A stretch of DNA of 64,000 nucleotides from Gari tellinella (taxonomy: Eukaryota > Mollusca > Bivalvia > Cardiida > Psammobiidae): positions 102,162,794 to 102,226,793 of the forward strand of contig OV277858.1 of the NCBI GenBank assembly GCA_922989275.2, in the 5' to 3' direction. Below the pieces are notes generated by a model. It was not told where the DNA came from. It saw nothing but the letters and a program-made list of their open reading frames with translations, and did not search any database. Position 1 is the stretch's first letter. Every line of letters starts with the position of its first letter. Below are positions 9,180-20,826 of the stretch, piece by piece. A program made the position numbers and the translations under genes.

Positions 9180-11935
9180 GAATAAAGTTTCCAAATGTCA
9201 TACCTGTTATATTATTGTTACAGATGTTTCAAGCTATTCCCATGTATTTACTATTTAACATTATTTCTATCATAATATCCTTCAGATCTTATTCCATATA
9301 ATATTTCACATTACAACTTCATCACTTAATAATATCAAGCCTTAATAACAGTGCTAAAAAGAGTTTTCTAAATTTCTTTTAAAAAATTTGGTCCTGAACA
9401 ATTTGATACCAACATTTTCTGACTCATTTCATCACCAAATCCTATGGTGTTACAACTCATTAGAATTGTCTCTTTGAGACGATTCTAATGAGTAGTGACA
9501 CCAAAGGGTTTCATGCAGAAATAAAGTTTTTTTTTTTTTTAAATACTCCCGGTGTCTAGAGCTCTGTCTTAGAATAAAGTTTGTAAACGTCATACCTGTT
9601 ATATTATTGTTACAGATGTTTCTAGATATTCCCATGTATTTACTATTTTACAACATCTCTATAATAGCACATGCATCCTTGGATCTTAGTCCATGTAATA
9701 TTTTACATTTCAATTTCATCACGTAATAATATCAGTGCTAAAAAGAGTTTTCTAAATTTCTCTTCAAAAATTGGGTCCTGAGCAAATGCCAACATTTTCT
9801 CACTCATTTTATCACCAAATCCTATGGTGTTACTACTCATTAGAATTGTCTCTTTGAGACGATTCTAATGAGTAGTGACACCAAAGGGTTTCATGCAGAA
9901 ATAAAGATTTTTGTTTTTGAAATACTACCCGTATCTGGAGCCCTGTCTTAGAATAAAGTTTGCAAACGTCATACCTGTTATATTATTGTTACAGATGTTT
10001 CTAGATATTCCCATGTATTTACTATTTTACAACATCTCTATAATAGCACATGCATCCTTGGATCTTAGTCCATGTAATATTTTACATTTCAATTTCATCA
10101 CGTAATAATATCAAGACTTAATTTCTTTTCAAAAATTGGGTCCTGAGCAAATGCCAACATTTTCTCACTCATTTTATCACCAAATCCTATGGTGTTACTA
10201 CTCATTAGAATTGTCTCTTTGAGACGATTCTAATGAGTAGTGACACCATAGGGTTTAATGCAGAAATAAAGATTTTTGTTTTTGAAATACTACCCGTATC
10301 TGGAGCCCTGTCTTAGAATAAAGTTTGCAAACGTCATACCTGTTATATTATTGTTACAGATGTTTCTAGATATTCCCATGTATTTACTATTTTACAACAT
10401 CTCTATAATAGCACATGCATCCTTGGATCTTAGTCCATGTAATATTTTACATTTCAATTTCATCACGTAATAATATCAAGACTTAATTTCTTTTCAAAAA
10501 TTGGGTCCTGAGCAAATGCCAACATTTTCTCACTCATTTTATCACCAAATCCTATGGTGTTACTACTCATTAGAATTGTCTCTTTGAGACGATTCTAATG
10601 AGTAGTGACACCAAAGGGTTTCATGCAGAAATAAAGATTTTTGTTTTTGAAATACTACCCGTATCTGGAGCCCTGTCTTAGAATAAAGTTTGCAAACGTC
10701 ATACCTGTTATATTATTGTTACAGATGTTTCTAGATATTCCCATGTATTTACTATTTTACAACATCTCTATAATAGCACATGCATCCTTGGATCTTAGTC
10801 CATGTAATATTTTACATTTCAATTTCATCACGTAATAATATCAGTGCTAAAAAGAGTTTTCTAAATTTCTCTTCAAAAATTGGGTCCTGAGCAAATGCCA
10901 ACATTTTCTCACTCATTTTATCATCACATCCTATGGTGTTACTACTCATTAGAATTGTCTCTTTGAGACGATTCTAATGAGTAGTGACACCAAAGGGTTT
11001 CATGCAGAAATAAAGATTTTTGTTTTTGAAATACTACCCGTATCTGGAGCCCTGTCTTAGAATAAAGTTTGCAAAAGATGTTTCTAGATATTCCCATGTA
11101 TTTACTATTTTACACATCTCTATAATAGCACATGCATCCTTGGATCTTAGTCCATGTAATATTTTACATTTCAATTTCATCACGTAATAATATCAAGACT
11201 TAATTTCTTTTCAAAAATTGGGTCCTAAGCAAATGCCAACATTTTCTCACTCATTTTATCACCAAATCCTATGGTGTTACTACTCATTAGAATTGTCTCT
11301 TTGAGACGATTCTAATGAGTAGTGACACCAAAGGGTTTCATGCAGAAATAAAGATTTTTGTTTTTGAAATACTACCCGTATCTGGAGCCCTGTCTTAGAA
11401 TAAAGTTTGCAAACGTCATACCTGTTATATTATTGTTACAGATGTTTCTAGATATTCCCATGTATTTACTATATTACAACATCTCTATAATAGCACATGC
11501 ATCCTTGGATCTTAGTCCATGTAATATTTTACATTTCAATTTCATCACGTAATAATATCAAGACTTAATTTCTTTTCAAAAATTGGGTCCTAAGCAAATG
11601 CCAACATTTTCTCACTCATTTTATCACCAAATCCTATGGTGTTACTACTCATTAGAATTGTCTCTTTGAGACGATTCTAATGAGTAGTGACACCAAAGGG
11701 TTTCATGCAGAAATAAAGATTTTTGTTTTTGAAATACTACCCGTATCTGGAGCCCTGTCTTAGAATAAAGTTTGCAAACGTCATACCTGTTATATTATTG
11801 TTACAGATGTTTGGAGATTATCCCATGTATTTACTATTTTACAACATCTCTATAATAGTTCATGCATCCTTGGATCTTAGTCCATATAATATTTCACATT
11901 ACAATTTCATCACAGTAATGATATCATGACTAAAT
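9180..11935. repeat. Tandem array of ~365-bp units containing an F element
   Basis: Units begin GAATAAAGTTT at 9180, 9572, 9951, 10316, 10681, 11060, 11398 and 11763; spacings 392, 379, 365, 365, 379, 338, 365. Each has about 170 bp of unique filler plus a family F MITE with its GTCTCTTTGAGAC hairpin centre. The long (379) units share a 14-bp longer variant around AGTGCTAAAAAGAG, giving a long-short-short order. The repeated 64-codon ORF is carried passively and has no coding signature. Confidence 0.9.
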
Positions 11936-12031
11936 AACTGAGTGCTAAAATGATGACATCCTGCAGAGGCTTCCACAGGTAAATACCTGCAATTACCTCG
12001 GCATTGCCAATATAATGGTCAGCCTTTCCTT

Positions 12032-12253
12032 TTAACTCTTTGCATGCTGGGTAATTTCTTTGCGTCTGCAACAATTGTCGTCTGCTATTGTTCTAAAAAT
12101 ATATTTTTCTAAATTTGTTTTCAAAGCACTGGGTATGAGTTTCATATAGTTTGGATCCTGATGAGACAACGTATTACGCGGCGTCTCATCAGGATCCAAA
12201 CTGTTTGCAAAGGTAATCCTGTGGGACATACCCACCACTTAGGAACAGGTTAA
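12032..12253. mobile_element. Family C MITE
   Basis: TTAA 12032-12035 and 12250-12253. CTCTTTGCATGCTGGGTAAT end. Stem GATGAGAC..GCGTCTCATC. The far terminus is degraded (CACCACTTAGGAACAG). Confidence 0.8.
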
Positions 12254-12854
12254 GAGACGAAGAGTTAACTTTTCCAACAAATGGTGTCCGCTAATGTTCT
12301 AAAATTAGGTTTTCTCAAATTTCTTTTTGAAATAGGGTCAGGATATCAATTTTTTTTATCCTGATCAGACATAAAGGATCTAACATGAGTGCTCATTATA
12401 TATCACTTAATAAACGAGCTGACTAAAACAATAAGACCTGAGCCTTTTAGTCAAGGAGTTTATTAAAAATGATAAGTAATGAGCATGAATGTTTGATTCT
12501 ATTTATCAGTGAAATTATCACATAAACATTTTATAACCCTATTAAGTCAACTGAATTCGTAGTTTGTAGTCTCTCCGCCATATGCATTTTCCACCAAAAG
12601 TTGACTCATTTGGTGTCTGGCAGCGCTGGTGGACGAACGGTTAGTGCAGGAGCCCAAATATAGATATTTCACTATCATTTATTGAATGGCTTTCTCACAC
12701 TGCCATTTTCTTTAATGGTGGAATAAATTAAATATGTATACATTTGTAAATGCATTTTCTATGGAGAACCACCACCAGTCTTACATTCTGCACTTGCATC
12801 TTCTTTACAGTTTCTGATTTTGATCAGCATGAAATTGAGTCATGATGTTCTATC
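12254..12854. other. No gene seen
   Basis: AT-rich sequence without supported frames. One 20-bp block around GCAGCGCTGGTGGACGAACG (12621-12640 region) is shared with 19838-19857, the only repeated piece I could place. Confidence 0.5.
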
Positions 12855-12949
12855 TTAACTCTTTGCATGCTTGGTAATTTTTTATGCACCTAGAATCTAC
12901 GACTCGGGGGCATATAGTTTTTGTCATGTCTGTTGATTTGTCCGTCCGT

Positions 12950-13107
12950 CCGCACAACCGAAATGGGTTAGAGGGCCTTTTCTGGCCAGATAACGGTAAA
13001 CATAACAAAAGAAGACAATAGAGTTCATTCCGTAACAATAGAATAAGGGGCCGTGGCCCATTATTCAAACAAAAGAAAAGGCCCTCTAACCCACTTCGGT
13101 GGCACGT
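12950..13107. mobile_element. Family Q MITE (~157 bp) in a GTCC tract
   Basis: TIR CCGAAATGGGTTAGAGGGCC and near-exact inverse CTCTAACCCACTTCGG. Inserted between GTCCGTCC repeats. By eye it differs from the copy at 36052-36209 at one base, so both moved recently or one was converted. Confidence 0.85.
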
Positions 13108-13109
13108 CC

Positions 13110-15910
13110 GTCCGTCCGTCCGTCTGTCTGTGCCAAAAACCTTAACCTTGGCTATAACTCTTGCATTTTTGTACCTAGGCCTTTTATACTTGGCATGTGT
13201 CTTCCCTGTATCAAGACCTTTCCAACCATACAAAACTTTTTGACCTTGTGACCTTGACCTTGACATTTGACCTACTTTTGTAAAAATCTTAAAATGGCTA
13301 TAACATTTGCACCAGTTGGCCCAGGGCTTTCATATTTTGTATGTATATTTCTTGTGTCAAGACCTTTCCAACCATACCAACATCTTTGACCATGTGACCT
13401 TCACCTTCACCGTTGACCTATTTAATCAAACTTTAACCAAAAACCTTAACCTTGGCTATAACTTTTGCATTTTTGAACCTCGGCCTTTTATACTTGTCAT
13501 GTGTATTCCTCATGGCAAGACCTTGCCAACCATATAAAACTTTTTGACCTTGTGACCTTGACCTTGACATTTGACCTACTTTTGTAAAAATCTTAAAATG
13601 GCTATAACATTTGCACCAGTTGGCCCAGGGCTTTCATAATTTGTATGTATATTTCTTGTGTCAAGACCTTTCCAACCATACCAACATCTTTGACCATGTG
13701 ACCTTGACCTTCACCGTTGACCTATGTAATCAAACTTTAACCAAAAACCTTAACCTTGGATATAATTTTTGCATTTTTGAACCTCCGCCTTTTAAACTTG
13801 TCATGTGTATTTCTCATGGCAAGACCTTGTCAACCATATAAAACTTTTTGACCTTGTGACCTTGACCTTGACATTTGACCTAATTTTGTAAAAATCTTTA
13901 AATGGCTTTAATATTTGCACCAGTTGGCCCAGGGCTTTCATATCTTGTATGTATATTTCTTGTGTCAAGACCTTTCCAACCATACCAACATCTTTGACCT
14001 TGCGACCTTGACCTTGACCTTTGACCTATTTAATAAAACTTTAACCAAAAACCTTAACCTTGGCTATAACTTTTGCATTTTTGCACCTGGGCATTTTATA
14101 CTTGGCATGTGTATTCCTCATGGCAAGACCTTTCCAACCATACAAAACTTTTTGACCTTGACCTTGTCATTTGACCTTCTTTTGTAAAAATCTTTAAATT
14201 GCTTTAACATTTGCACCAGTTAGCATAGGGCTTTAATATTTTGTATGTATATGTTTTGTGTCAAGACCTTTCCTACCATACCAATATCTTTGACCATGTG
14301 ACCTTTACCTTCACCTTTGACCTATTTAATCAAAATTTAAACAAAAACCTTAACATTGGCTATAACTTTTGCATTTTTGAACCTGGGCCTTTTATACTTG
14401 GCATGTATATTCTTCATGGCAAGACCTTTCCAACCATACAAAACTTTTTGACCTTGTGACCTTGACATTTGACCTACTTTTGTAAAAATCTTTAAATGGC
14501 TATAACATTTGCACCAGTTGGCCCAGGGCTTTAATATTTTGTATGTATATTTCTTGTGTCAAGACCTTTCCAACCATACCAACATCTTTGACCATGTGAC
14601 CTTGACCTCGATCTTTGACCTATTTAATCAAACTTTAACCTAAAACCTTAACCTTGGCTATAACTTTTGCATTTTTGAACCTCGGCCTTTTATACTTGTC
14701 ATGTGTATTCCTCATGGCAAGACCTTTCCAACCATATAAAACTTTTTGACCTTGTGACCTTGACATTTGACCTACTTTTGTAAAAATCTTAAATGGCTTT
14801 AACATTTGCACCAGTTGGCCCAGGGCTTTCATATCTTGTATGTATATTTCTTGTGTCAAGACCTTTCCAACCATACCAACATCTTTGACCTTGCGACCTT
14901 CACCTTTACCTTTGACCTATTTAATCAAACTTTTGCATTTTTGCACCTGAGCATTTTATACTTGGCATGTGTATTCCTCATGGCAAGACCTTTCCAACCA
15001 TACAAAACTTTTTGACCTTGACCTTGACATTTGACCTTCTTTTGTAAAAATCTTTAAATTGCTATAACATTTGCACCAGTTAGCATAGGGCTTTAATATT
15101 TTGTATGTATATGTTTTGTGTCAAGACCTTTCCTACCATACCAATATATTTGACCATGTGACCTTCACCTTCACCTTTGACCTATTTAATCAAAATTTAA
15201 ACTAAAACCTTAACATTGGCTATAACTTTTGCATTTTTGAACCTGGGCCTTTTATACTTGGCATGTATATTCTTCATGGCAAGACCTTTCCAACCATACA
15301 AAACTTTTGACCTTGTGACCTTGACATTTGACCTACTTTTGTAAAAATCTTTAAATGGCTATAACATTTGCACCAGTTGGCCCAGGGCTTTAATATTTTG
15401 TATGTATATTTCTTGGGTCAAGACCTTTCCAACCATACCAACATCTTTGACCATGTGACCTTGACCTCGATCTTTGACCTATTTAATCAAACTTTAACCA
15501 AAAACCTTAACCTTGGATATAACTTTTGCATTTTTGCACCTTGGCCTTTTATACTTGACATGTGTTTTCCCTTTCTAACCATACAAAACTTTTTGACCTT
15601 GTGACCTTGACATTTGACCTACTTTTGTTGAAATCTTTAAATGGCTATAACATTTGCACCAGTAGGCCTACGGCTTTCATATTTTGTTTATATATTTCTT
15701 GTGTCAAGACCTTTCCAACCATACCTACGTTTTTGCCCTTGTGACCTTGACCTTTGACCTTTATTTGTATAAATCTTTATACCCCTATAACATTTGAACC
15801 AGTAGGCCTAGAGCTTCCATACTTTATATGTTTCTTGTGTTAAGACTTCTCCAACCATGCCAATGTTTCATTTACCCTACGACCATGACTTTTGACCTAC
15901 TTTTGCAAAT
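13110..15910. repeat. ~300-bp dimeric tandem array rich in TGACCT half-sites
   Basis: GCACCAGTTGGCCCAGGG-type markers recur at about 13309, 13613, 13917, 14213, 14511, 14809, 15072, 15369 and 15656. Each ~300-bp unit is two related halves, one with ACATTTGCACCAGTT and one with CTTTTGCATTTTTG. Junctions carry TGACCTTGACCTTTGACCT-type runs. Units at 14213 and 15072 share a GTTAGCATAGGG variant, so a three-unit block was duplicated. The many 60-90 codon ORFs are passive. Confidence 0.9.
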
Positions 15911-16383
15911 AAGCATTACATTACAGAACATGATGCTGGCTGGGGGCATTTGTGTTTCACAAACACATTGCTTTTCATCTGATCATCACCAAACTTTCTG
16001 AAAATGTTTGTTGACATAAAATGGAGACCAATTTGGATAACCAGCGGCACCAATTTATGCTAGGCCCTTTGGAGTAATGGCCCTTGAAGTCCTCAAAATG
16101 GCGCTCCACTACAGTTTCAGCTCTCTAACTTTTACGTTTTATAGTCTGGATTCCCCTCCCTGTATCATCGGGGGCATTCGTGTAACTGGGACACGCTCTT
16201 GTTTTCCTCTGCAACATTTGTTGTCTGCTACTGTTCTAAAATCTTTTAAATTCATGGTCAGAATGGCAAACAGTATGGATCCTGATGAGACGCCGAGTAA
16301 TGCCGCGTCTCATCTGGATCCAAACTGTTTGCAAAGGCAATCATTGTGGTGGATATATCCACCGCTTGCATGCAAAGAGTTAA

Positions 16384-17308
16384 AATTCCTTAAGGTAGCG
16401 TTTTACGAAATGATTGGTAAAATAGTCGTTTTATACTTTTTTACAAATCATGATAGATAAAGGTATTTTCTACAAGTTACCAAATTCTCTCTTGCTTAAA
16501 CAAACGCTTTCGCGGTCATTTTACCGGTAGATCACGTGTCAGAATCCCAGTTGGGTGCCTCAATTGCGTAGATTACGTGACTAGATAGGTGGTTTATTCC
16601 GAAGCTGTCAGAGGTGATTTACGACTTTAACCGTATTAAAATCGTTATTTTTAAATGATTGGCTTTGTTAATTTGGGGCGGAGTTGAACGAAATGGTTGA
16701 TCATAAGCTGGGTCATGTTATTTGTTGAAAAAGAAGGTCTTATTTGAATACCGGGTGGTCCCGAGAGCCTAATTGACACATCAGTCAGTTAATTGGAGTT
16801 TCCGGCATTACATAATTTGAAGCAAGCAGTATTTTTGAACAGCCCTAACATTCGCAGTTGGGGTTCGATTTTCATGCGGTTTGAAGCAGATAAAAGGGTA
16901 TTATCTCCCCGAGGGAACCGTTCCCAGAAATTGTATAAGTAGCTCCAGTGGTCCGTTACAAAGCGTTACGTAATAGTGGTCGACTTTAAACCGTAAAAAA
17001 ACTTTGATGTTACATAACAAAGGTTTGAAGCGGTATTTTAAAAATCTGAGACACGTATCCCTAGATATGTTTATAAAGAGTATTTTGGGCAATTTTAATC
17101 ATGTTACAAATAAAGATGGCTTTTATATCGCTGTTTGAATTTTTTTTAAATGTTCTTATAAAATTGTAAAAAATTTAAATATATTTTGTAAATTGGCATG
17201 TGTACCATTTTCACCCGTCAGCTATAAAATTAGGGGGAAAATCATCAATCACGACAATTAATTAGAAAAATCCGCTTGCAGTATCGATCGTAAACAGCTA
17301 CCTTAAAG
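16384..17308. other. Apparently unique non-coding DNA
   Basis: No repeat family, exon or hairpin recognised. The 63-codon minus ORF at 16901-17092 has no domain that I know. It separates the C/I composite from the K/B/H cluster. Confidence 0.45.
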
Positions 17309-17549
17309 ACAGTAAAACCTCAATAGCTCAAACTCTTTTAGCCCATTACTCCACAAATATGTTTTTTACACCTTAAATGTATTACTCCACTGAAGAAAAT
17401 AGGACCCTTTTATACAGTCATAAATATGTATCATAAGAAATGTATCATAAGAAATATTGTCTATCTCCTAGCAAATAATAGCTCAAAGAAGGCTGAAAGT
17501 AAAGCAGAATGCGCCTTATGACGCATTCTGCTTTACTTTCAGCCTTTTT
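17309..17549 (-). mobile_element. K terminus with truncated B element
   Basis: CAGTAAAACCTCAATAGCTC at 17312 is a family K end. It is followed by a B element (TTAG at 17337-17340) cut off inside its right arm, where H begins. The same K-then-B order, with the same flank, appears at 19948, so this block is duplicated. Confidence 0.7.
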
Positions 17550-19387
17550 AGCTCACCTTTTCAGCCTTTTTAGCTATTGTGATCGCCCCGTGTCCGTCGT
17601 CGTCCGTCAGTCCGTCCCGTCAGTCCGTCCGTCGTCAAACTTTTTCTTTATAGATCTTCTTCTTGGAAACCACTGGGCCAATTTCTTCAAAACTTCATAG
17701 GATTGTTCCTTGTAGGGTACTCTCTCAGATTTCTTCAAATATAGGTCATCCAATTGAAATTGTGGTTGCCATGGCAACCGATTGAAAAAACTTTAAAAAT
17801 CTTCTTGTCAAAAACTACTGATCCCAATTAAAAATAATTTTACCCAAATGTGCCATTGGTGACCCTCTATCATATCTCTTAAAATAATTTTCCTGTCTTA
17901 AAAAACATGGCCGCTAGTGGGTGGGGCAGATTTTCCTTATATGGCTATATAGTGAAAACTTTAAAAATCTTCTTGTCTGAAACCGCTGGTCCGATTTGAA
18001 AGTAATTTCACACAAATAATCCATGGGTGACCCTCTACCAGATTTCTTAAAATAATTTTGACATCTAAAAAAACATGGCCGCCAGTGTTTGGGGCACATT
18101 TTCCTTATGTTACTGTTTAGTAAAAACTTTAAAAATCTTCTTCTGTGAAACTACTGGTCCAAGTTGAAAATAATTTTATACAAATGTGCCATTGGTGACT
18201 CTCTATCAGACTTCGTAAAATAATTGTCCTATTTGAAAAAACATGGCCGCTAGTGGGTGGGGCAGATTTTCCTTATATGGCTATATAGTGAAAACTTTAA
18301 AAATCTTCTTGTCAAAAACTACTGGTCCGAATTAAAAATAATTTTACCCAAATGTGCCATTGGTGACCCTCTATCATATCTCTTAAAATAATTTTCCTAT
18401 CTTAAAAAACATGGCCGCTAGTGGGTGGGGCAGATTTTCCTTATATGGCTATATAGTGAAAACTTTAAAAATCTTCTTGTCTGAAACCGCTGGTCCGATT
18501 TGAAAGTAATTTCACACAAATAATCCATGGGTGACCCTCTACCAGATTTCTTAAAATAATTTTGACATCTAAAAAAACATGGCCGCCAGTGTTTGGGGCA
18601 CATTTTCCTTATGTTACTGTTTAGTAAAAACTTTAAAAATCTTCTTCTGTGAAAGTACTGGTCCAAGTTGAAAATAATTTTATACAAATGTGCCATTGGT
18701 GACCCTCTATCAGACTTCGTAAAATAATTGTCCTATTTTAAAAAACATGGCCGCTAGTGGGTGGGGCAGATTTTCCTTATATGGCTATATAGTGAAAACT
18801 TTAAAAATCTTCTTGTCTGAAACCGCTGGTCTGAATTGAAAGTAATTTCACACAAATGATCCATGGGTGACCCTCTACCAGATTTCTTAAAATAATTTTG
18901 ATATCTAAAAAAAACATGGCCGCCAGTGGGTGGGGCACATTTTCCTTATGTTACTGTTTAGTAAAAACTTTAAAAATCTTCTTCTGTGAAACTTGTAACT
19001 GGTCCAAATTGAAAATAATTTTACACAAATGATCCATTCATGACTCTCTACCAGATTTCTTAAAATCATTTTGTTATCTTTAAAATCATGGCCGCCAGTG
19101 GGTGGGGCAAGTTTTCCTTATATTTCTGTATAGAAAATCTTTAAAAATCTTTTTCTCTGAAACTATTGGTCTGATTTAAGAATATTTTTACACAAATAAT
19201 GATTCATGGGTGACCCTTTGCTAGTTTTCTTCAAATAATCTTGCTAGCTCAAACATGGCCACCAGAGAGTTGGGATGAATTTACCAATGATGGCTTATAG
19301 AGAAAACTTTACCATTACTGGTTCATTACCATGACCGTAAGCATGGGTACCAGGTGAGCGATTTAGGGCAGCATGCGGCTCTTGTTT
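17547..19387 (+). mobile_element. Family H element with 168-bp tandem interior
   Basis: Begins TTTTAGCTCACC, AGCTATTGTGATCG and a GTCCGTC tract; ends CCAGGTGAGCGATTTAGGGC and GGCTCTTGTTT. The interior holds about eight 168-bp units marked by ACATGGCCGCTAGTGGGTGG (about 17905-19270). Units alternate so that a 504-bp trimer (17880-18383) is repeated at 18384-18888. There is no gene. Confidence 0.85.
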
Positions 19388-19797
19388 AAGCTATTATATG
19401 CTAGAATATTTCAATGAAAACTTAAAAAATCTTCTTGTCTGAAACTACAAGGGTCAGAGCTTAAATATTTGGCACATAGCATCGCCTACAAGTCTTCTAT
19501 CAAGTTTGTTCAAATTATGCCCCTGGGGTCAAAATTGGCCCCGCCCCGGGGTCACAGTTTTACAAAGAGTTTAACAGTTATATAGAGAAAATTTCAAACG
19601 TTTTAATTCTTCTCTGACACTAGTATGGCCAGACATTTTATATTTGGTATGATGACACTTTTAAATATACTTTACATATTTTGTTCAAATGGTTCCGGTC
19701 TGTTGCATATCTAGGTCAGTCCTGGACATAAATCATTATCTCCATTTTTTTCAGCTTTTCTCAGGTGAGCGAAATATGCCCCATGAGGCTCTTGTTT
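19388..19797 (+). mobile_element. Family H, 3' fragment
   Basis: Last ~400 bp of a different H subtype (interior AATATTTGGCACATAGCATC, GGCCCCGCCCCGGGG), ending TCAGGTGAGCGAAATATGCC and CTCTTGTTT. It directly follows the previous H end. Confidence 0.8.
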
Positions 19798-19829
19798 ATT
19801 AAGTGACGTCATGGCAAATGACATCATTT

Positions 19830-19940
19830 GGCGCCCGGCAGCGCTGGTGGACGAACGGTTATGGCCTGGATCCAAACTGTTTGCAAAGGCAATCACTGTG
19901 GTGGATATATCCACCGCTTGCATGCAAAGAGTTAAAATTC
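19830..19940. mobile_element. Family C MITE, right-end fragment
   Basis: GGATCCAAACTGTTTGCAAA to CTTGCATGCAAAGAG and TTAA. The left part is replaced by the GCAGCGCTGGTGG block shared with 12.6 kb. Confidence 0.65.
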
Positions 19941-19976
19941 CTTAAAGACAGTCAAACCTCAATAACTCAAACTCTT

Positions 19977-20227
19977 TTAGCCCATTACTCCACAAATACG
20001 TTTTTTACACCTTTAATGTATTACTCCACTGAAGAAAATAGGACCCTTTTATACAGTCATAAATATGTATCATAAGAAATATTGTCTATCTCCTAGCATA
20101 TAATAACCTTAAAGAAGGCTGAAAGTAAAGCAGAATGTGCCTTAGGCGCATTCTGTTTTACTTTCAACCTGCTTTAAGTGGATACCTATCTTCAAAACTT
20201 GAAACAGGCTATGGGATAATGCATTAA
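19977..20227 (-). mobile_element. Family B MITE in K
   Basis: TTAG 19977-19980, TTAA 20224-20227. Hairpin AGCAGAATGTGCCTTAGGCG. Its right TTAA is also the internal CCTTTAATTTATTCC-type TTAA of the next B. Confidence 0.75.
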
Positions 20228-20324
20228 TTTATTCCAGCCTTGAAGGTCCTATTTATACAGTCATGCACACGTAGGATAAGAAATATTTTCTATTTCCTAG
20301 CAGATGATAGCTTAAAAGCAGGCC

Positions 20325-20578
20325 TTTACCCTTTCCCTTATAGAAGCGACTTTTAGCACATTCATTTTATTCATCCGCAGAAGAAAATAGTTCCAAATTA
20401 TACCGTAATGAATATGTGTCATATTTAATACTTTCCTTATCCTAGCAGTTAATAGCTTAAAGCAGGCTGAAAGTAAAGCAGAATGCGCCTTAGGGCGCAT
20501 TCTGCTTTACTTTCAACCTGCTTTAAGTAGTCACATATCTTCAATACTAGAAACAAATGCTATCAGGTAAAGGGTTAA
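20325..20578 (-). mobile_element. Family B MITE nested in B
   Basis: TTTA at 20325-20328 and TTAA at 20575-20578. The outer B resumes as GGTGCATTCTGCTTTAC. The outer left arm is shortened to AAGCAGGCC. Confidence 0.75.
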
Positions 20579-20826
20579 GGTGCATTCTGCTTTACTTTCA
20601 ACCTGCTTTAAGTGGTTGCCTGTCTTCAAAACTAGAGACATGCTATAGGGTAAAGGATTAAATCAAACGAATCTGTATTTTCTTCAGTTAAATTTCATTA
20701 ACTCACTTAAAAGCAAACATACCTGTATTTTCAAAGTTAAAGTATCAGCTTTTTAAGCCATGTTTTAACTTTGAAATGCAAGTATTTTCAATTTAAGTGA
20801 CTTAAAATTGTTGAGGTTTTACTGTA

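Larger units (their letters stand above)
12893..16203 (+). mobile_element. Family I long repeat element
   Basis: Starts near GACTCGGGGGCATATAG, runs through a GTCC-rich tract and a long tandem array, and ends with TCGGGGGCATTCGTG and CACGCTCTTG. No protein-coding frame. Superfamily unknown. It resembles H in plan (GTCC-rich 5' part, tandem interior, CTCTTG 3' end), so it may be a relative. Confidence 0.65.
12855..16383. mobile_element. Family C MITE split by a 3.3-kb insertion
   Basis: Left piece: TTAA 12855-12858, CTCTTTGCATGCTTGGTAAT. Right piece: CTGCAACATTTGTTGTCTGC from 16208, GATGAGACGCCG stem, GCTTGCATGCAAAGAG and TTAA 16380-16383. The pieces abut correctly in the C consensus once 12893-16203 is removed. 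Confidence 0.8.
19948..20826. mobile_element. Family K MITE filled with nested B elements
   Basis: Left end CAGTCAAACCTCAATAACTC at 19950, right end TTGTTGAGGTTTTACTGTA at 20808-20826. Between them lie a full B (19977-20227), a second B beginning at an internal TTAA (20224) and ending at 20661, and a third B (20325-20578) at the centre of the second. K is about 190 bp when the B copies are removed. Confidence 0.75.

Noticed and set aside
9911..11929. Repeated 64-68 codon ORFs as a multi-copy small protein family
   Set aside because: They repeat only because the DNA unit is tandem. They start inside an F MITE, with no upstream exon or codon-biased change between copies.
13307..15744. Series of 60-90 codon ORFs with MHQLAQGFHILY start
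   Set aside because: Passive frames through the ~300-bp array, open on both strands. Changes between units do not favour synonymous sites.
17914..18696. Cysteine-rich minus-strand ORF with repeated CPKHWRPCFFRCQNYFK
   Set aside because: The unit is 168 bp, a multiple of three, so any frame repeats. It lies inside an H element with no other gene features.
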